Numbered from the stretch's first letter, positions 17,203 through 25,125 are shown. The stretch is DNA of 35,673 bases from Spirochaetota bacterium (GCA_026398595.1 JAPLSO010000069.1:1-35673), one strand, 5' to 3'. A program made the numbers and translations. The notes: generated by a model not told the origin, from the letters alone.

Positions 17203-18692
17203 TCATGGTCCGGCTTTGGGCGGCACGACCACGCAGCAACTGCGCAAGCCCGCCCCCCGCGCAAGCGATCCCGACGGGGCCGAGGCAGCGTCGCCGGATG
17301 GCGCCGTCGCGTCGGTCAGGCTTTTAACGACGGTGATGCGACTCGAAATCATGCCCATCCAGCAGGTATACGCGATGGGGCCTTCCTTCTTCGGGGTAAA
17401 CTCTATGAGATTGTCCCCGGGTACGAGGGAATGGTCACCGGGTTGTTGCAGCCGTTGAGGCCGTCGGCGGTCACGCGGATCGTCCATTTTACCGGGACCC
17501 CGGCCTGGACGATAAAGGGCATATAGTATCCGCTCGAGCGGAAGTCGGTGAGCACTGACTGGACGCCGTTCTGGAGCGAAGCTTTAGCCGGCTCCCTTGC
17601 GTTCGCGGCTTGGATGCCCGGAATCGCGGAGGATGCCTGCGACCCGCCTTTCCTGAACGGCGATAGTTCAGGCAAGGCTATCCCTGAAAGACCGGCCGCC
17701 CTGCCGAGCGTCATCGTTCCCAGGAGGATCACGAGGACGGAACTGGCCTTGATCATCGACGGAACGAGTTTCCGGGGCAGGAGCGTGGCCGCAAGCCCAA
17801 ACACGAGCATGAGCGGCACCGTGCCGATCGAGAAGATGAACATGGAAAGCGCCCCGGCCTCGAGGCTGCCCGTTCCGAGGGCGTACAGCTGCATGGTCTG
17901 GAGCGGGCCGCGGGGCATGAATCCGTTGAGGACGCCTATGGCGAAAGGCCCCCGTTTCGCGATCGCCGCGGAGACCGTTCCCGCCGCCTTCTTGAGGGGA
18001 GCGGGAAGGAGGCGGGATACCCGCGGTAGCCCGGAAAGAATTCCAAGCATCTTGAGCCCGAGAAATACCATGAAGATGCCCGCCGCTCCGGCTATGATGC
18101 CCTTAACGAGGGGCGAGAAGCTGAACGCGGCTCCGAGTGCGCCGACGACGCCGCCGATGACGGTATAGGAGACGACACGACCGGCGTTGTAGAGAAGGCC
18201 CGGAAGGAATCTCTTGAACGTGCTTGGGGCGGGCATCGCGCATGCCTGTCCAGGCTGCGCTTCATCAACCCCAAGCTTGCCGACGCTCTGCGACAAGGCA
18301 ATGCCGCCGCACATGGCCACGCAATGGACGGAAGTCAGGATCCCGGCAATGAAGAGCATTCCGTAACCGAGCGTAGAAGCTATCGCGGGCAGCGCGTTGA
18401 AGACGCCCGCGGTGTTCGCGATCATGTACGAAGCGGCGAGCACGATCCCGATTCCAAGCGCGATCGCCGGGATCGCGCGCACGTCGGCACCGACGCTGTA
18501 CCCGTTTTTCCTGATGATCGACTTCAATTCCTCGAGGCTTGTCTTGTCGTCGTCATACTCGATGTCCACGCGGCCGCCTTTGATGCTGGCGCGAGCGGAC
18601 ACCACCCCATCCCCTTTCCCCAGCGCCTTTTCTATCCTTGTCTCGCAGGAGGCGCAGGCCATGTCCGCAACATGAATCGTCACTTTCTTCAT
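17203..18692 (-). CDS. HMA - SafE/TauE-like membrane protein - cupredoxin domain, frameshifted
   Basis: The protein starts MKKVTIHVADMACASCETR, an HMA metal-binding domain with CASC. A hydrophobic SafE-type region follows from about residue 75 to 330, with LTSVHCVAMCGGIALS and GFMPRGPLQTMQLYALG. The C-terminal domain resembles a cupredoxin: VKWTIRVTADGLNGCNN, then EFTPKKEGPIAYTCWMGMI and a Cys-Cys tail. Cysteine and methionine residues at these sites fit copper binding. The first frame runs from 18692 to 17403 and stops inside the cupredoxin part; the family pattern continues in another frame to 17203, so an indel lies near 17425. The protein probably works with CopA in copper efflux or delivery at the membrane. 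The ATG at 18690-18692 was chosen over a TTG nine bases upstream because it begins the HMA domain. Confidence 0.75.
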
Positions 18693-18806
18693 ACCTACCA
18701 AATACGCTCTGAACGTGAACGGATTATGAATAGGCTATGTTCTTCGCGTGTTTTCGGCCGGCCATCTCGAACGGCGAACCACTCCTCCGTGCCTCGCCCG
18801 CAGCTC

Positions 18807-18837
18807 TTGACAGGCAAATACCACAATGTGGTATATT
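18807..18837 (+). promoter_or_regulatory. cysK promoter with embedded palindromic operator
   Basis: TTGACA at 18807-18812 and TATATT at 18832-18837 form a sigma-70-type promoter with a 19-bp spacer. Between them, overlapping the -10 box, is the perfect palindrome ATACCACAATGTGGTAT (18818-18834). A protein bound there would block the promoter. The same TACCAC-N3-GTGGTA pattern recurs upstream of the XRE gene and metY. It could also affect the divergent copper gene. Confidence 0.75.
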
Positions 18838-19061
18838 CTTTCATCATGAACGGAAAGCACGGCCAGTCTTGCCAGGAGGCACCGGAGGGGCGCATGTCCC
18901 TCCGTGCGTGTCTCCTTTCCGCCGCCCCCTCCGCCTGAAACCACGGCGCCGAGAGGCGCGATTTCACACAACATAAAAGCCACAAATCCCCATCGCCTGG
19001 CATGGATCCGCCGGGCCATCACTTCTGCGCCTCTGAAGGAAGCGTAGCGAAAGGAACAAAT
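18838..19061 (+). promoter_or_regulatory. Structured 5' leader of cysK with a possible leader peptide
   Basis: The 217-nt leader contains two strong hairpins: a 7-bp stem CGGAGGG/CCCTCCG (18883-18904) and GCGCC-GAGA-GGCGC (18946-18959) flanked by GAAA/TTTC. A 30-codon frame (18846-18938, MNGKHGQSCQEAPEGR...) begins eight bases after the -10 box, so it could be translated from a leaderless start; it has Cys at positions 9 and 22. The first hairpin lies inside that frame. No T-run follows either hairpin, and no known riboswitch consensus was recognised. Function is inference. Confidence 0.35.
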
Positions 19062-20096
19062 ATGTCGTACGCGAAGAATATAACCGACCTCATCGGAAAC
19101 ACCCCCCTCGTCCAGATTAAGGCTCAGGGCGCGGCGCCGAGAAGCTCGCCGAAGACAGCGCCCCGGGCCATCGTTCTGGCCAAGCTCGAGTCCCTCAATC
19201 CCTTTTCCAGCGTCAAGGACCGCATCGGCCTCGCCATGGTCGAGGACGCCGAACGCCAAGGCTTCCTCAAGAAGGGAAGCGTCATCGTCGAGCCGACCTC
19301 GGGCAACACCGGCGTAGCCCTGGCCGCCGTGGCCGCGGCGAAGGGATATCAGATCATCCTCACCATGCCCGAGACGATGAGCGTCGAACGCCGCAAGCTC
19401 TTCGCCGCCTATGGCGCTGAGCTGGTCCTCACCGAAGGCGCCGCGGGGATGAAAGGCGCCATCGCGAAAGCTAGGGCGATAGCCGAAGCCACGCCCGGTT
19501 CCTTCATCCCCATGCAGTTCGACAATCCCGCGAACCCCCGGATCCACCGCGAGACCACGGCCGAGGAAATTTGGCGCGACACGGAAGGCCGGGTTGACGT
19601 CGTGGTGGCGGGGGTAGGAACGGGCGGCACCATCACCGGCATCGCCTCGGCCCTCAAGCCGAGAAAACCGGGCTTCAAGGCCATCGCCGTGGAGCCGAGC
19701 GCCTCGCCCGTCCTCTCGGGCGGTCTGCCCGGTCCCCACAAGATCTAGGGTATAGGCGCGGGCTTCGTCCCAGGCGTCTACGATCCCGCCCTTATCGACG
19801 AGATCGTACAGGTGAATCATGAGGACGCGGGAATCGTCGCGCGCGACCTCGCCCGACATGAGGGAATTCTCGTGGGAATCTCATCCGGCGCCGCGCTCTG
19901 GGCCGCATTGCGGGTCGCGGCACGGCCCGAAAGCGCGAGGAAAACCATCGTGGTTATCCTTCCCGACACGGGCGAACGCTACCTCTCGACCTGGCTCTTC
20001 GAGGAGCCGGCTCGGGCTGCCTCTCCGGCCGCTCCCGCTCCGGCGGCGGCCTCCTCGACCAAGCTCTTTAGGCGGGTGAAAGCGACGCATTGGTAG
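19062..20096 (+). pseudogene. cysK: Cysteine synthase (O-acetylserine sulfhydrylase), interrupted by an in-frame TAG
   Basis: The enzyme makes cysteine from O-acetylserine and sulfide with pyridoxal phosphate. The frame starts [19 protein letters not shown] behind AAAGGA and contains [11 protein letters not shown] (PLP lysine), [12 protein letters not shown] and [10 protein letters not shown]. Codon 229 is TAG (19746-19748), in the conserved stretch GPHKI[13 protein letters not shown] where the family has Gln; a single CAG to TAG change explains it. The frame then continues unshifted through [12 protein letters not shown] and YLSTWLFEE to 20096. The C-terminal 30 residues (Ala/Pro-rich) go beyond the usual end and overlap the convergent XRE gene by 118 bp. 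Without readthrough the product lacks the C-terminal third, including the GISSGAA loop, and would be inactive. Confidence 0.85.
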
Positions 20097-20470
20097 CAAT
20101 GGCGTTCGCCTTCGCCTGAAGCCCGAGCGGAGGCGCAGAGTCCTCCCGTGAAGAACCAGCAGAAATGACCCTCGCCAGTGACGTGGGCGACGCAGCCTCT
20201 GCGCGTTTCCTCGGAACAGGAAGTACGGACCCAACAGGGCGCTTCGGAGGTAAAGGCGTCCTGATTCAGCTTAAAGAGGAGGAAGTAGAGCATGCGCTCC
20301 ACATTCGATGGAACGTTTCTCCATCCCTGTTCATAGCTCTCGACCGCCTTGAGGGAAACGCCGAGGAGGTCGGCCAAGGCCTTCTGACTTTTTCCGAGCA
20401 AGGTTCTCACCCGCGCGAATGATGTTTTATCCATAGGATTGATGCCGGTGCCTACAGCCGTATCGTCCAT
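19979..20470 (-). CDS. XRE-family regulator with cysteine-rich two-CW-like domain
   Basis: A 163-residue protein. Residues about 12-60 form a Cro/XRE helix-turn-helix ([38 protein letters not shown]). The C-terminal half has a spaced cysteine pattern: [21 protein letters not shown] and CYQC, like the two-CW arrangement seen in small regulators of spirochetes and deltaproteobacteria. Such a domain may bind a metal or sense redox or sulfur state, but no ligand is established. The start at 20468-20470 follows GGGAGGAGG. A TACCAC-GGG-GTGGTA palindrome lies 21 bp upstream of the start, suggesting autoregulation. Its position between cysK and metY, and the shared operator, make it the best candidate regulator of the sulfur genes; this is inference. 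The Ala/Gly-rich tail overlaps cysK in antisense. Confidence 0.8.
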   Translation of the reverse strand: MDDTAVGTGINPMDKTSFARVRTLLGKSQKALADLLGVSLKAVESYEQGWRNVPSNVERMLYFLLFKLNQDAFTSEAPCWVRTSCSEETRRGCVAHVTGEGHFCWFFTGGLCASARASGEGERHCYQCVAFTRLKSLVEEAAAGAGAAGEAARAGSSKSQVER

Positions 20471-20490
20471 CCGTCCGCCTCCTCCCTGTG

Positions 20491-20541
20491 ATACCACGGG
20501 GTGGTAGAGCGCATTCTGCACCAGCGCGTAGAATTGTTCAA
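20491..20541 (-). promoter_or_regulatory. Promoter and palindromic operator of the XRE/two-CW gene
   Basis: On the minus strand TTGAAC (20536-20541) and CAGAAT (20513-20518) are separated by 17 bp. Immediately downstream lies TACCAC-GGG-GTGGTA (20492-20506), overlapping the expected start of transcription and followed by the GGGAGGAGG ribosome binding site. The arrangement is typical of repressor autoregulation. Confidence 0.6.
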
Positions 20542-20601
20542 GGGAATGTTGCGTGAAAAACCATCACCTGATTCAAGGCGAGGGCAAGTGCCCCGCGGCG
20601 C

Positions 20602-20632
20602 AAAGAACAGCCGGCGACGACGGCCGTTCTTT
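20602..20632 (-). terminator. Terminator-like hairpin after metY
   Basis: AAAGAAC-A-GCCG (20602-20613) pairs with CGGC-C-GTTCTTT (20621-20632), 11 pairs with one mismatch and a 7-nt loop. Read on the minus strand the stem ends TTCTTT, a short T-rich tail. It lies 22 bp past the metY stop and before the XRE promoter. Confidence 0.55.
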
Positions 20633-20653
20633 ACGCGAAAGCATCGCGCCGGT

Positions 20654-21949
20654 TTATACCGCCGCGAGGACGAGTTCGAGATCGGAGATGCTGTACTCGA
20701 TGTTATCGATGCCGATGGAGAGGCGAACGAGGTCGGGCGGCAGGCCCGAAGCGACCTGCTGCTCCTCCGGAGGCTGCGAGTGCGAGGTGCTGGCCGGGTG
20801 GAGGGCGAGGCTCTTCGCGTCGCCCACGTTGGCCAGATGGGAAAAGAGCTTGAGCGATTCGATGAACTTCTCGCCCGCGGCCCTTCCGCCCTTCACGCCG
20901 AAGACGACCATGCCGCCTGCGCCCTTGGGGAGAAGCTTCTTCGCCAGTCCGTAGGAAGGATCGCCCTCAAGCCCTGGGTAGCGGATCCAACTCACCTTGG
21001 AATGGTTCTTCAAGAACTTCGCCACCGCCAGGGCGTTCTCCGCGTGCCGGGGCATGCGCACGTGCAGACTCTCTATGCCCTGCAGGAATATCCAGGTGTT
21101 GTCCGGGGTAAGGCAGGCGCCCAGGTTCCGCAGGGGCACCGTCCTGAAGCGGAGCGCGAAGGCGATTTTCCTGAGTTCGGGCGAAAGGTCGATGGCCCAG
21201 CGAAGACCGTGATAGTTCGGGTCGGGGCGGTTAAAAAGGACGAACTTGGGGTCCGACCAGTCGAAGTTGCCCGCGTCGGTCGCGATGCCGCCGATAGCCG
21301 TACCGTGGCCGCCCAGCCACTTCGTGAGCGAGTTGACGACGATGTTTGCCCCAAGCTCGATCGTCTTGAGCAGGTAGGGAGTCGTGAAGGTGGCGTCTAC
21401 GACCAAGGGCAGGTGGTGCTTTCTGGCCACCGCGGAAATAGCGCCGATGTCGGCAAGGTCGAGGACGGGGTTGCCGATGGACTCGATGAAAATGAGCCTG
21501 GTCTTATCATTGATCGCCGCTTCGAAGGATGCGGGATCCAGGACATTCGCGAACCTGGTGGTTATCCCCAGGTCAGGCAGAATGGCGTCGAACATCGTGT
21601 AGGTCCCGCCGTAAAGATTGGAGGCCGATACGATCTCGTCGCCCGCCTTCGCTATCGTGATGACCGTGTTGAAAATCGCGGCCGTACCCGAGGCGACGGA
21701 CACCGAGGCTGCGCCGCCCTCGAGCTGGCTCACGCGGATTTCGAGGATCTCATTCGTGGGATTGCCCAGGCGGGTGTAGATGTTGCCGAATTCCTTGAGT
21801 CCAAAGAGCCTGGCCGCATGCGCGGCGCTCTTGAACGTGAAGGAACTGGTCCTGTAGATGGGAACGCCGCGGGACAGCGTGGTGGGATCGGGGCTGTGTC
21901 CGGATTGTACTGCTATGGTTTCGAATGAAGGGGTTCTCTTGTCAGCCAT
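20654..21949 (-). CDS. metY: O-acetylhomoserine sulfhydrylase (aminocarboxypropyltransferase)
   Basis: A 431-residue PLP enzyme of the Cys/Met metabolism family that makes homocysteine (or methionine) from O-acetylhomoserine and sulfide (or methanethiol). Visible motifs are YTRLGNPTNEILE (58-70), EGGAASVSVASGTAA, VVDATFTTPYLLK with the cofactor Asp185, and NSLTKWLGGHGTAIGG with the PLP lysine Lys210. Its length of about 430 residues separates MetY from the shorter cystathionine gamma-synthase/lyase group. The ATG follows AGGAGG directly after a small hairpin. It is preceded by a structured leader and the palindromic operator. Pairing with an acetyl-type MetA in the same window supports a direct sulfhydrylation route to homocysteine. 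Intact. Confidence 0.93.
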   Translation of the reverse strand: MADKRTPSFETIAVQSGHSPDPTTLSRGVPIYRTSSFTFKSAAHAARLFGLKEFGNIYTRLGNPTNEILEIRVSQLEGGAASVSVASGTAAIFNTVITIAKAGDEIVSASNLYGGTYTMFDAILPDLGITTRFANVLDPASFEAAINDKTRLIFIESIGNPVLDLADIGAISAVARKHHLPLVVDATFTTPYLLKTIELGANIVVNSLTKWLGGHGTAIGGIATDAGNFDWSDPKFVLFNRPDPNYHGLRWAIDLSPELRKIAFALRFRTVPLRNLGACLTPDNTWIFLQGIESLHVRMPRHAENALAVAKFLKNHSKVSWIRYPGLEGDPSYGLAKKLLPKGAGGMVVFGVKGGRAAGEKFIESLKLFSHLANVGDAKSLALHPASTSHSQPPEEQQVASGLPPDLVRLSIGIDNIEYSISDLELVLAAV

Positions 21950-22090
21950 GGGGGCCTCCTCGCACGCCTGACGGCGTGTATGGAATCAAGCGGCCTCCCT
22001 TTGGGCTGCCGCCTAGAGTATGCCCCGTCCTTGCCCAGCGTCGCGACGCGCGCCATGAGCCGGTCGGGGCCTTTTCATGCTACATACCAT
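21950..22090 (-). promoter_or_regulatory. Conserved structured leader of metY (candidate novel riboswitch, copy 1)
   Basis: Read on the minus strand: GGTATGTAGCATG, then arm GCCCCG (22065-22070) pairing with CGGGGC (22022-22027), enclosing a GCGT-CGCG-ACGC hairpin (22038-22049). Next comes TCTAGGCGGC... forming a hairpin GCGGC/GCCGC with an inner CCC-AAA-GGG (21990-22012), then TTGAT, then CACGCC-GTCA-GGCGTG (21963-21978) just before AGGAGG and the start codon. The same order, spacing and many unpaired bases occur in front of metA (24932-25082). The last two hairpins differ in sequence between the copies but still pair. It does not resemble SAM-I, SAM-II, SAH, THF or cobalamin riboswitch cores that I know. 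Confidence 0.65.
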
Positions 22091-22135
22091 AAATTGTAAC
22101 CCCTCCTTTCCGCTCATCCGGTCTTCGTAAAATTC

Positions 22136-22152
22136 ATACCACAACGTGGTAG
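22136..22152. promoter_or_regulatory. Palindromic operator between metY and luxS
   Basis: ATACCACAACGTGGTAG, that is TACCAC-AAC-GTGGTA, centred midway between the divergent metY and luxS starts (about 187 bp from each). It matches the cysK and XRE sites at all 12 arm positions. On the metY side TATGAA overlaps its edge as a possible -10 box. The region 22153-22337 before luxS shows no other element I can support. Confidence 0.65.
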
Positions 22153-22337
22153 CCGTTACTGTGCACAACAACAAATATTCCGTCAAGGCAAGATAGCGGA
22201 ATTTTGCGGGAAAAATCGTTCTCACCGCGCACGAAGCCGAAACGGTACGCAGGATCCCTGAGGCCGCCTGCGCAAGCAAAACCCGGGACTAGCGCCGCGA
22301 AGGGCCTCCGTGCAAGTATCGCCCCGAGGAGAAACGT

Positions 22338-22802
22338 ATGGAATTGCGGAAAATAGCGAGTTTCCAGGTCGATCACACAAAACTCGATCGGGGCATGTAC
22401 ATCTCGAGGATAGACGAAGATGTCGTTACCTACGATATTCGGATGAAGAAACCGAACGCCGAGCCGGTTCTCCCGAACGCCGCCCTTCACACCATCGAAC
22501 ATCTGGCGGCAACCTTTCTGCGGAACTCGGAATCCGCAGAAAGCATACTCTACTTCGGCCCGATGGGCTGCCGCACCGGTTTCTATCTGCTGACGCGGGG
22601 CATAGCCCATGTAGAAGCCATACGCCTCGTCAAGGACTCGTTCGCCCTCCTGGCCGCGTACGACGGTCCCGTTCCGGGCGCGTCGGAGGCGGAATGCGGG
22701 AACTGGAGGGAACACGACCTCCCCGCGGCGAAGGCCGAGGCGGCCTCGTTCCTGCCCGTACTCGCGGGCTATACTGAGGCGATGCTTTCGTACAGACACT
22801 GA
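22338..22802 (+). CDS. luxS: S-ribosylhomocysteine lyase
   Basis: A 154-residue metalloenzyme that splits S-ribosylhomocysteine into homocysteine and DPD, the precursor of autoinducer 2. The metal ligands are His51 and His55 in HTIEH and Cys120 in EAECGNWREHDL; the catalytic Cys78 lies in FGPMGCRTGFYL. The length equals the family norm. The ATG follows GAGGAGAAAC. It is divergent from metY and convergent with the aminotransferase gene, whose stop is 2 bp away. Its substrate normally comes from SAH by the Pfs nucleosidase, which is not in this window. The gene recycles the homocysteine part of SAH back to the MetH reaction encoded nearby. Intact. Confidence 0.95.
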   Translation: MELRKIASFQVDHTKLDRGMYISRIDEDVVTYDIRMKKPNAEPVLPNAALHTIEHLAATFLRNSESAESILYFGPMGCRTGFYLLTRGIAHVEAIRLVKDSFALLAAYDGPVPGASEAECGNWREHDLPAAKAEAASFLPVLAGYTEAMLSYRH

Positions 22803-22804
22803 GG

Positions 22805-24004
22805 TCATCCCCTCACGTTCCCCGAACTCTCGGCCCAGCGAGCACGCAGCTCAAATAGCCTCTCCCCCGCCGCCTTGAGGGTTTCGTCCTTTTTCGCGAA
22901 GTGAAAGCGGATGAAGCGGTCCTCGAAATCCTTGAAGAAGCTCGACCCCGGCACGGCTGCCAAGCCTGCCTCGCTGGCCATCCATTCGCAGAAGGCCGTG
23001 TCGCTCCGGGCGCCGAACTCCGAAATGTCGACGAGAACGTAGTAGGCGCCCTGGGGGCGGACGTACGAGAGCCCCGCCTTCTCCAGATAGGACAGAAAGA
23101 GCTCGCGCTTGCCCGAATAGAGCAGGCCGAGGTCCCGGTAGTAGGCGTCGTCGAAGCCCAGGGCGGTGACGGCGGCCTCCTGCAGAGGGGCCGCGGCGCC
23201 GACGGTGAGGAAGTCATGCACCTTTCGGATGCCGTCCGTGACGCGCGCCGGCGCTATGACGTAGCCGAGGCGCCAGCCCGTAATCGAGTAGGTCTTGGAA
23301 AGCGAGCTGCAGGAGATGGTCCTGTCGAACATGCCCGGCAGGGCGGCAAAATAGCTGTGGACGTTGGGGGCGTAGACGATGTGCTCATAGACTTCGTCCG
23401 TTATCACGAAAGCGTCGTAGCGTTCGGCCAGGGCGGCGATCGTCTCGAGCTCTTCCTTCGTGAAGACCTTGCCCGTGGGGTTGGCGGGGTTGCAGAGGAT
23501 AAGAGCCTTGGCTCCCGACTCGAAGGCGGCCGCGAGCTCGTCCGGGTCGAAGGTAAACTCGCCCCCGAGGGAGGATTGGGGGCGCAGGGGCACGCAAAGG
23601 GGCTCAGCCCCCGCGAGAACGGCGTCGGCCAGGTAGTTCTCGTAGAAGGGCGAAAAGACGACGATCTTGTCGCCGGGGTCCACAGCCGTCATGACCGCGG
23701 CCATCATGGCCTCGGTCGCGCCGCAGGTCACGGTGATCTCTCGGCCGGGGTCGATCGGGATGCCCATGAAGCGGCTCTGCTTGGCAGCGAGGGCTTGGCG
23801 GAAATTTTCCGCCCCCCAGGTCACCGCGTACTGATGGGGACCGTCGATGGCAGCGTGGGCTGCCGCCTCGCGCAGAGCCTGGGGCGGGTCGAAGTCGGGG
23901 AAGCCCTGGGAAAGATTGATGGCCCCGTGCCGGAGCGCGACGCGGGTCATCCTCCGTATGACGGATTCCCCGAACGATCTCGATTTCAGGCTTATTTTGG
24001 GCAT
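22805..24004 (-). CDS. Class I/II pyridoxal phosphate aminotransferase (methionine/aromatic aminotransferase-like)
   Basis: A 399-residue fold type I aminotransferase. It shows INLSQGFPDFDPP (29-41), CGATEAMMAA, CNPANPTGKV with cofactor-binding Asn175, ITDEVYEHIVY with Asp203 and Tyr206, SSLSKTYSITGWRLGY with the PLP lysine Lys237, and the C-terminal RFHFAKKDE arginine. The GFPDF and SKTYSITGWRLG patterns resemble YbdL-type methionine aminotransferases and kynurenine aminotransferases. It follows metA by 9 bp and its ATG has AAGGAG, so the two genes form an operon. The context suggests transamination of 4-methylthio-2-oxobutyrate to methionine or a related sulfur amino acid step, but specificity is inferred. 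Intact. Confidence 0.88.
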   Translation of the reverse strand: MPKISLKSRSFGESVIRRMTRVALRHGAINLSQGFPDFDPPQALREAAAHAAIDGPHQYAVTWGAENFRQALAAKQSRFMGIPIDPGREITVTCGATEAMMAAVMTAVDPGDKIVVFSPFYENYLADAVLAGAEPLCVPLRPQSSLGGEFTFDPDELAAAFESGAKALILCNPANPTGKVFTKEELETIAALAERYDAFVITDEVYEHIVYAPNVHSYFAALPGMFDRTISCSSLSKTYSITGWRLGYVIAPARVTDGIRKVHDFLTVGAAAPLQEAAVTALGFDDAYYRDLGLLYSGKRELFLSYLEKAGLSYVRPQGAYYVLVDISEFGARSDTAFCEWMASEAGLAAVPGSSFFKDFEDRFIRFHFAKKDETLKAAGERLFELRARWAESSGNVRG

Positions 24005-24013
24005 ATCATCTCC

Positions 24014-24931
24014 TTACCTCAGATCATCGAGGTTATAGGGCGTGTTCTGATAGACGCAGTAGTTGAGCCAATTGGCATAGAGCAGGTGGGCGTGGGATCG
24101 CCAGGTCATCACCGGCTCGCGCGCGGGGTCGTCGCCGGGAAAGTAGTTGGCAGGCGGGGCTATTCTCCTCCCGGCCGCGATGTCCCGGTCGTATTCAGCC
24201 TTGAGAGTCAGGCGGTCGTACTCGGGGTGGCCCGTGACGAAGACCTGCCTTTCGTCGCGGGAGGCCGCAAGATAGACGCCGGCCAGGTCGGATACGGCGA
24301 GGAGCTTGAGAGAGGGCTGGGCGGCGATATCGGTCGCCCTCACCTCGGTATACCGCGAGTGGGGGGCGAGGAACTCCTCGTCGAAGCCCCTGAGGAGGGG
24401 TTCCTTGAGGTCGAGGGCTCTGTGGTGGTAAAGGCCGAACATCTTGGCTGGAAGCGGGTATTTGTTCACGCCATAGTGGTGGTAGAGGCCTGCCTGGGCT
24501 CCCCAGCAGATGTGAAGGGTGGACCAGACGTTGGTCGTGGACCAGTCCATGATGCGGACGAGTTCGGGCCAGTAGTCCACCGCCTCGAAGGTCAGGCTCT
24601 CGACCGGAGCGCCCGTGATGACGAGGCCGTCGAACTTCTCGTGGAGGATGTCGTCAATAGATTCGTAGAAGGTGTCGAGGTGCTCGGTCAAGGTATGGAC
24701 GGACTCATGACTGGCCATCCGGATGAAGCGGACCTGGGCCTGCAGGGGCGTATTGCCTAAAAGACGGAGTAGCTGGGTCTCGGTGACCATCTTGGTGGGC
24801 ATGAGGTTGAGGACGGCTATGCGCAGTTCGCGTATATCCTGATGGTAGGCCCGCTCGTTGGGCATGACGAAGATGTTTTCGTCCTCGAGCTGTCGGGCCG
24901 CGGGAAGGTTGTCAGGGATTCGGACGGGCAT
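24014..24931 (-). CDS. metA: Homoserine O-acetyltransferase (MetA/HTS family)
   Basis: A 305-residue acyltransferase that activates homoserine for methionine synthesis. Catalytic Cys142 lies in [11 protein letters not shown]; the His-Glu pair is in [10 protein letters not shown] near residue 235. Position 111 is Glu (ITGAPVE). In this family Glu111 marks acetyl-CoA users, as opposed to Gly in succinyl-CoA users such as E. coli. The product would therefore be O-acetylhomoserine, the substrate of the MetY encoded 2 kb away. It is the first gene of an operon with the aminotransferase. The ATG follows GGAGG and a long leader that closely resembles the metY leader. Intact. Confidence 0.93.
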   Translation of the reverse strand: MPVRIPDNLPAARQLEDENIFVMPNERAYHQDIRELRIAVLNLMPTKMVTETQLLRLLGNTPLQAQVRFIRMASHESVHTLTEHLDTFYESIDDILHEKFDGLVITGAPVESLTFEAVDYWPELVRIMDWSTTNVWSTLHICWGAQAGLYHHYGVNKYPLPAKMFGLYHHRALDLKEPLLRGFDEEFLAPHSRYTEVRATDIAAQPSLKLLAVSDLAGVYLAASRDERQVFVTGHPEYDRLTLKAEYDRDIAAGRRIAPPANYFPGDDPAREPVMTWRSHAHLLYANWLNYCVYQNTPYNLDDLR

Positions 24932-25082
24932 GTGGCCTCCGTTCGCACTTCAAGGCGCAAGCGCCTTGCGCGCGATCGATCAGGCAACCGCCCTTGGCGG
25001 TCGCCTAGGGTGAGCCCCGGCCGTCCAACGCGTCGCGACGCGAGCATAGGGACGCACGGGGCATACACATGCTCCATACCAT
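24932..25082 (-). promoter_or_regulatory. Conserved structured leader of metA (candidate novel riboswitch, copy 2)
   Basis: Read on the minus strand: GGTATGGAGCATG, arm GCCCCG (25057-25062) pairing with CGGGGC (25014-25019), enclosing CGCGT-CGCG-ACGCG (25029-25042). Then CCTAGGCGACCGCC pairs with GGCGGTTGCC (hairpin 24983-25005), followed by TGAT, then CAAGGCG-CTTG-CGCCTTG (24951-24968) shortly before GGAGG and the metA ATG. Order and spacing match the metY leader; hairpins three and four keep pairing with different bases. A hairpin next to the ribosome binding site suggests control of translation initiation. Confidence 0.65.
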
Positions 25083-25125
25083 CATCCCCATTTTCGTGTT
25101 TCGTCCGATTATCGTTTCATTCGCC

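Noticed and set aside
20501-21928. A 475-codon open frame opposite metY
   Set aside because: Shadow of metY; its sequence is Arg/Glu/Val/Gly-rich with no motif, and it would run through the XRE promoter.
21950-22090. Possible SAM-I, SAM-II, SAH, THF or cobalamin riboswitch
   Set aside because: The conserved cores that I know for these classes are not present on either strand; the shared blocks differ from all of them.
22901-24760. A 619-codon open frame on the plus strand opposite the aminotransferase and metA
   Set aside because: It is antisense to two clearly recognisable genes, has low-complexity Gly/Val/Arg/Glu content and no domain. High GC keeps the frame open.
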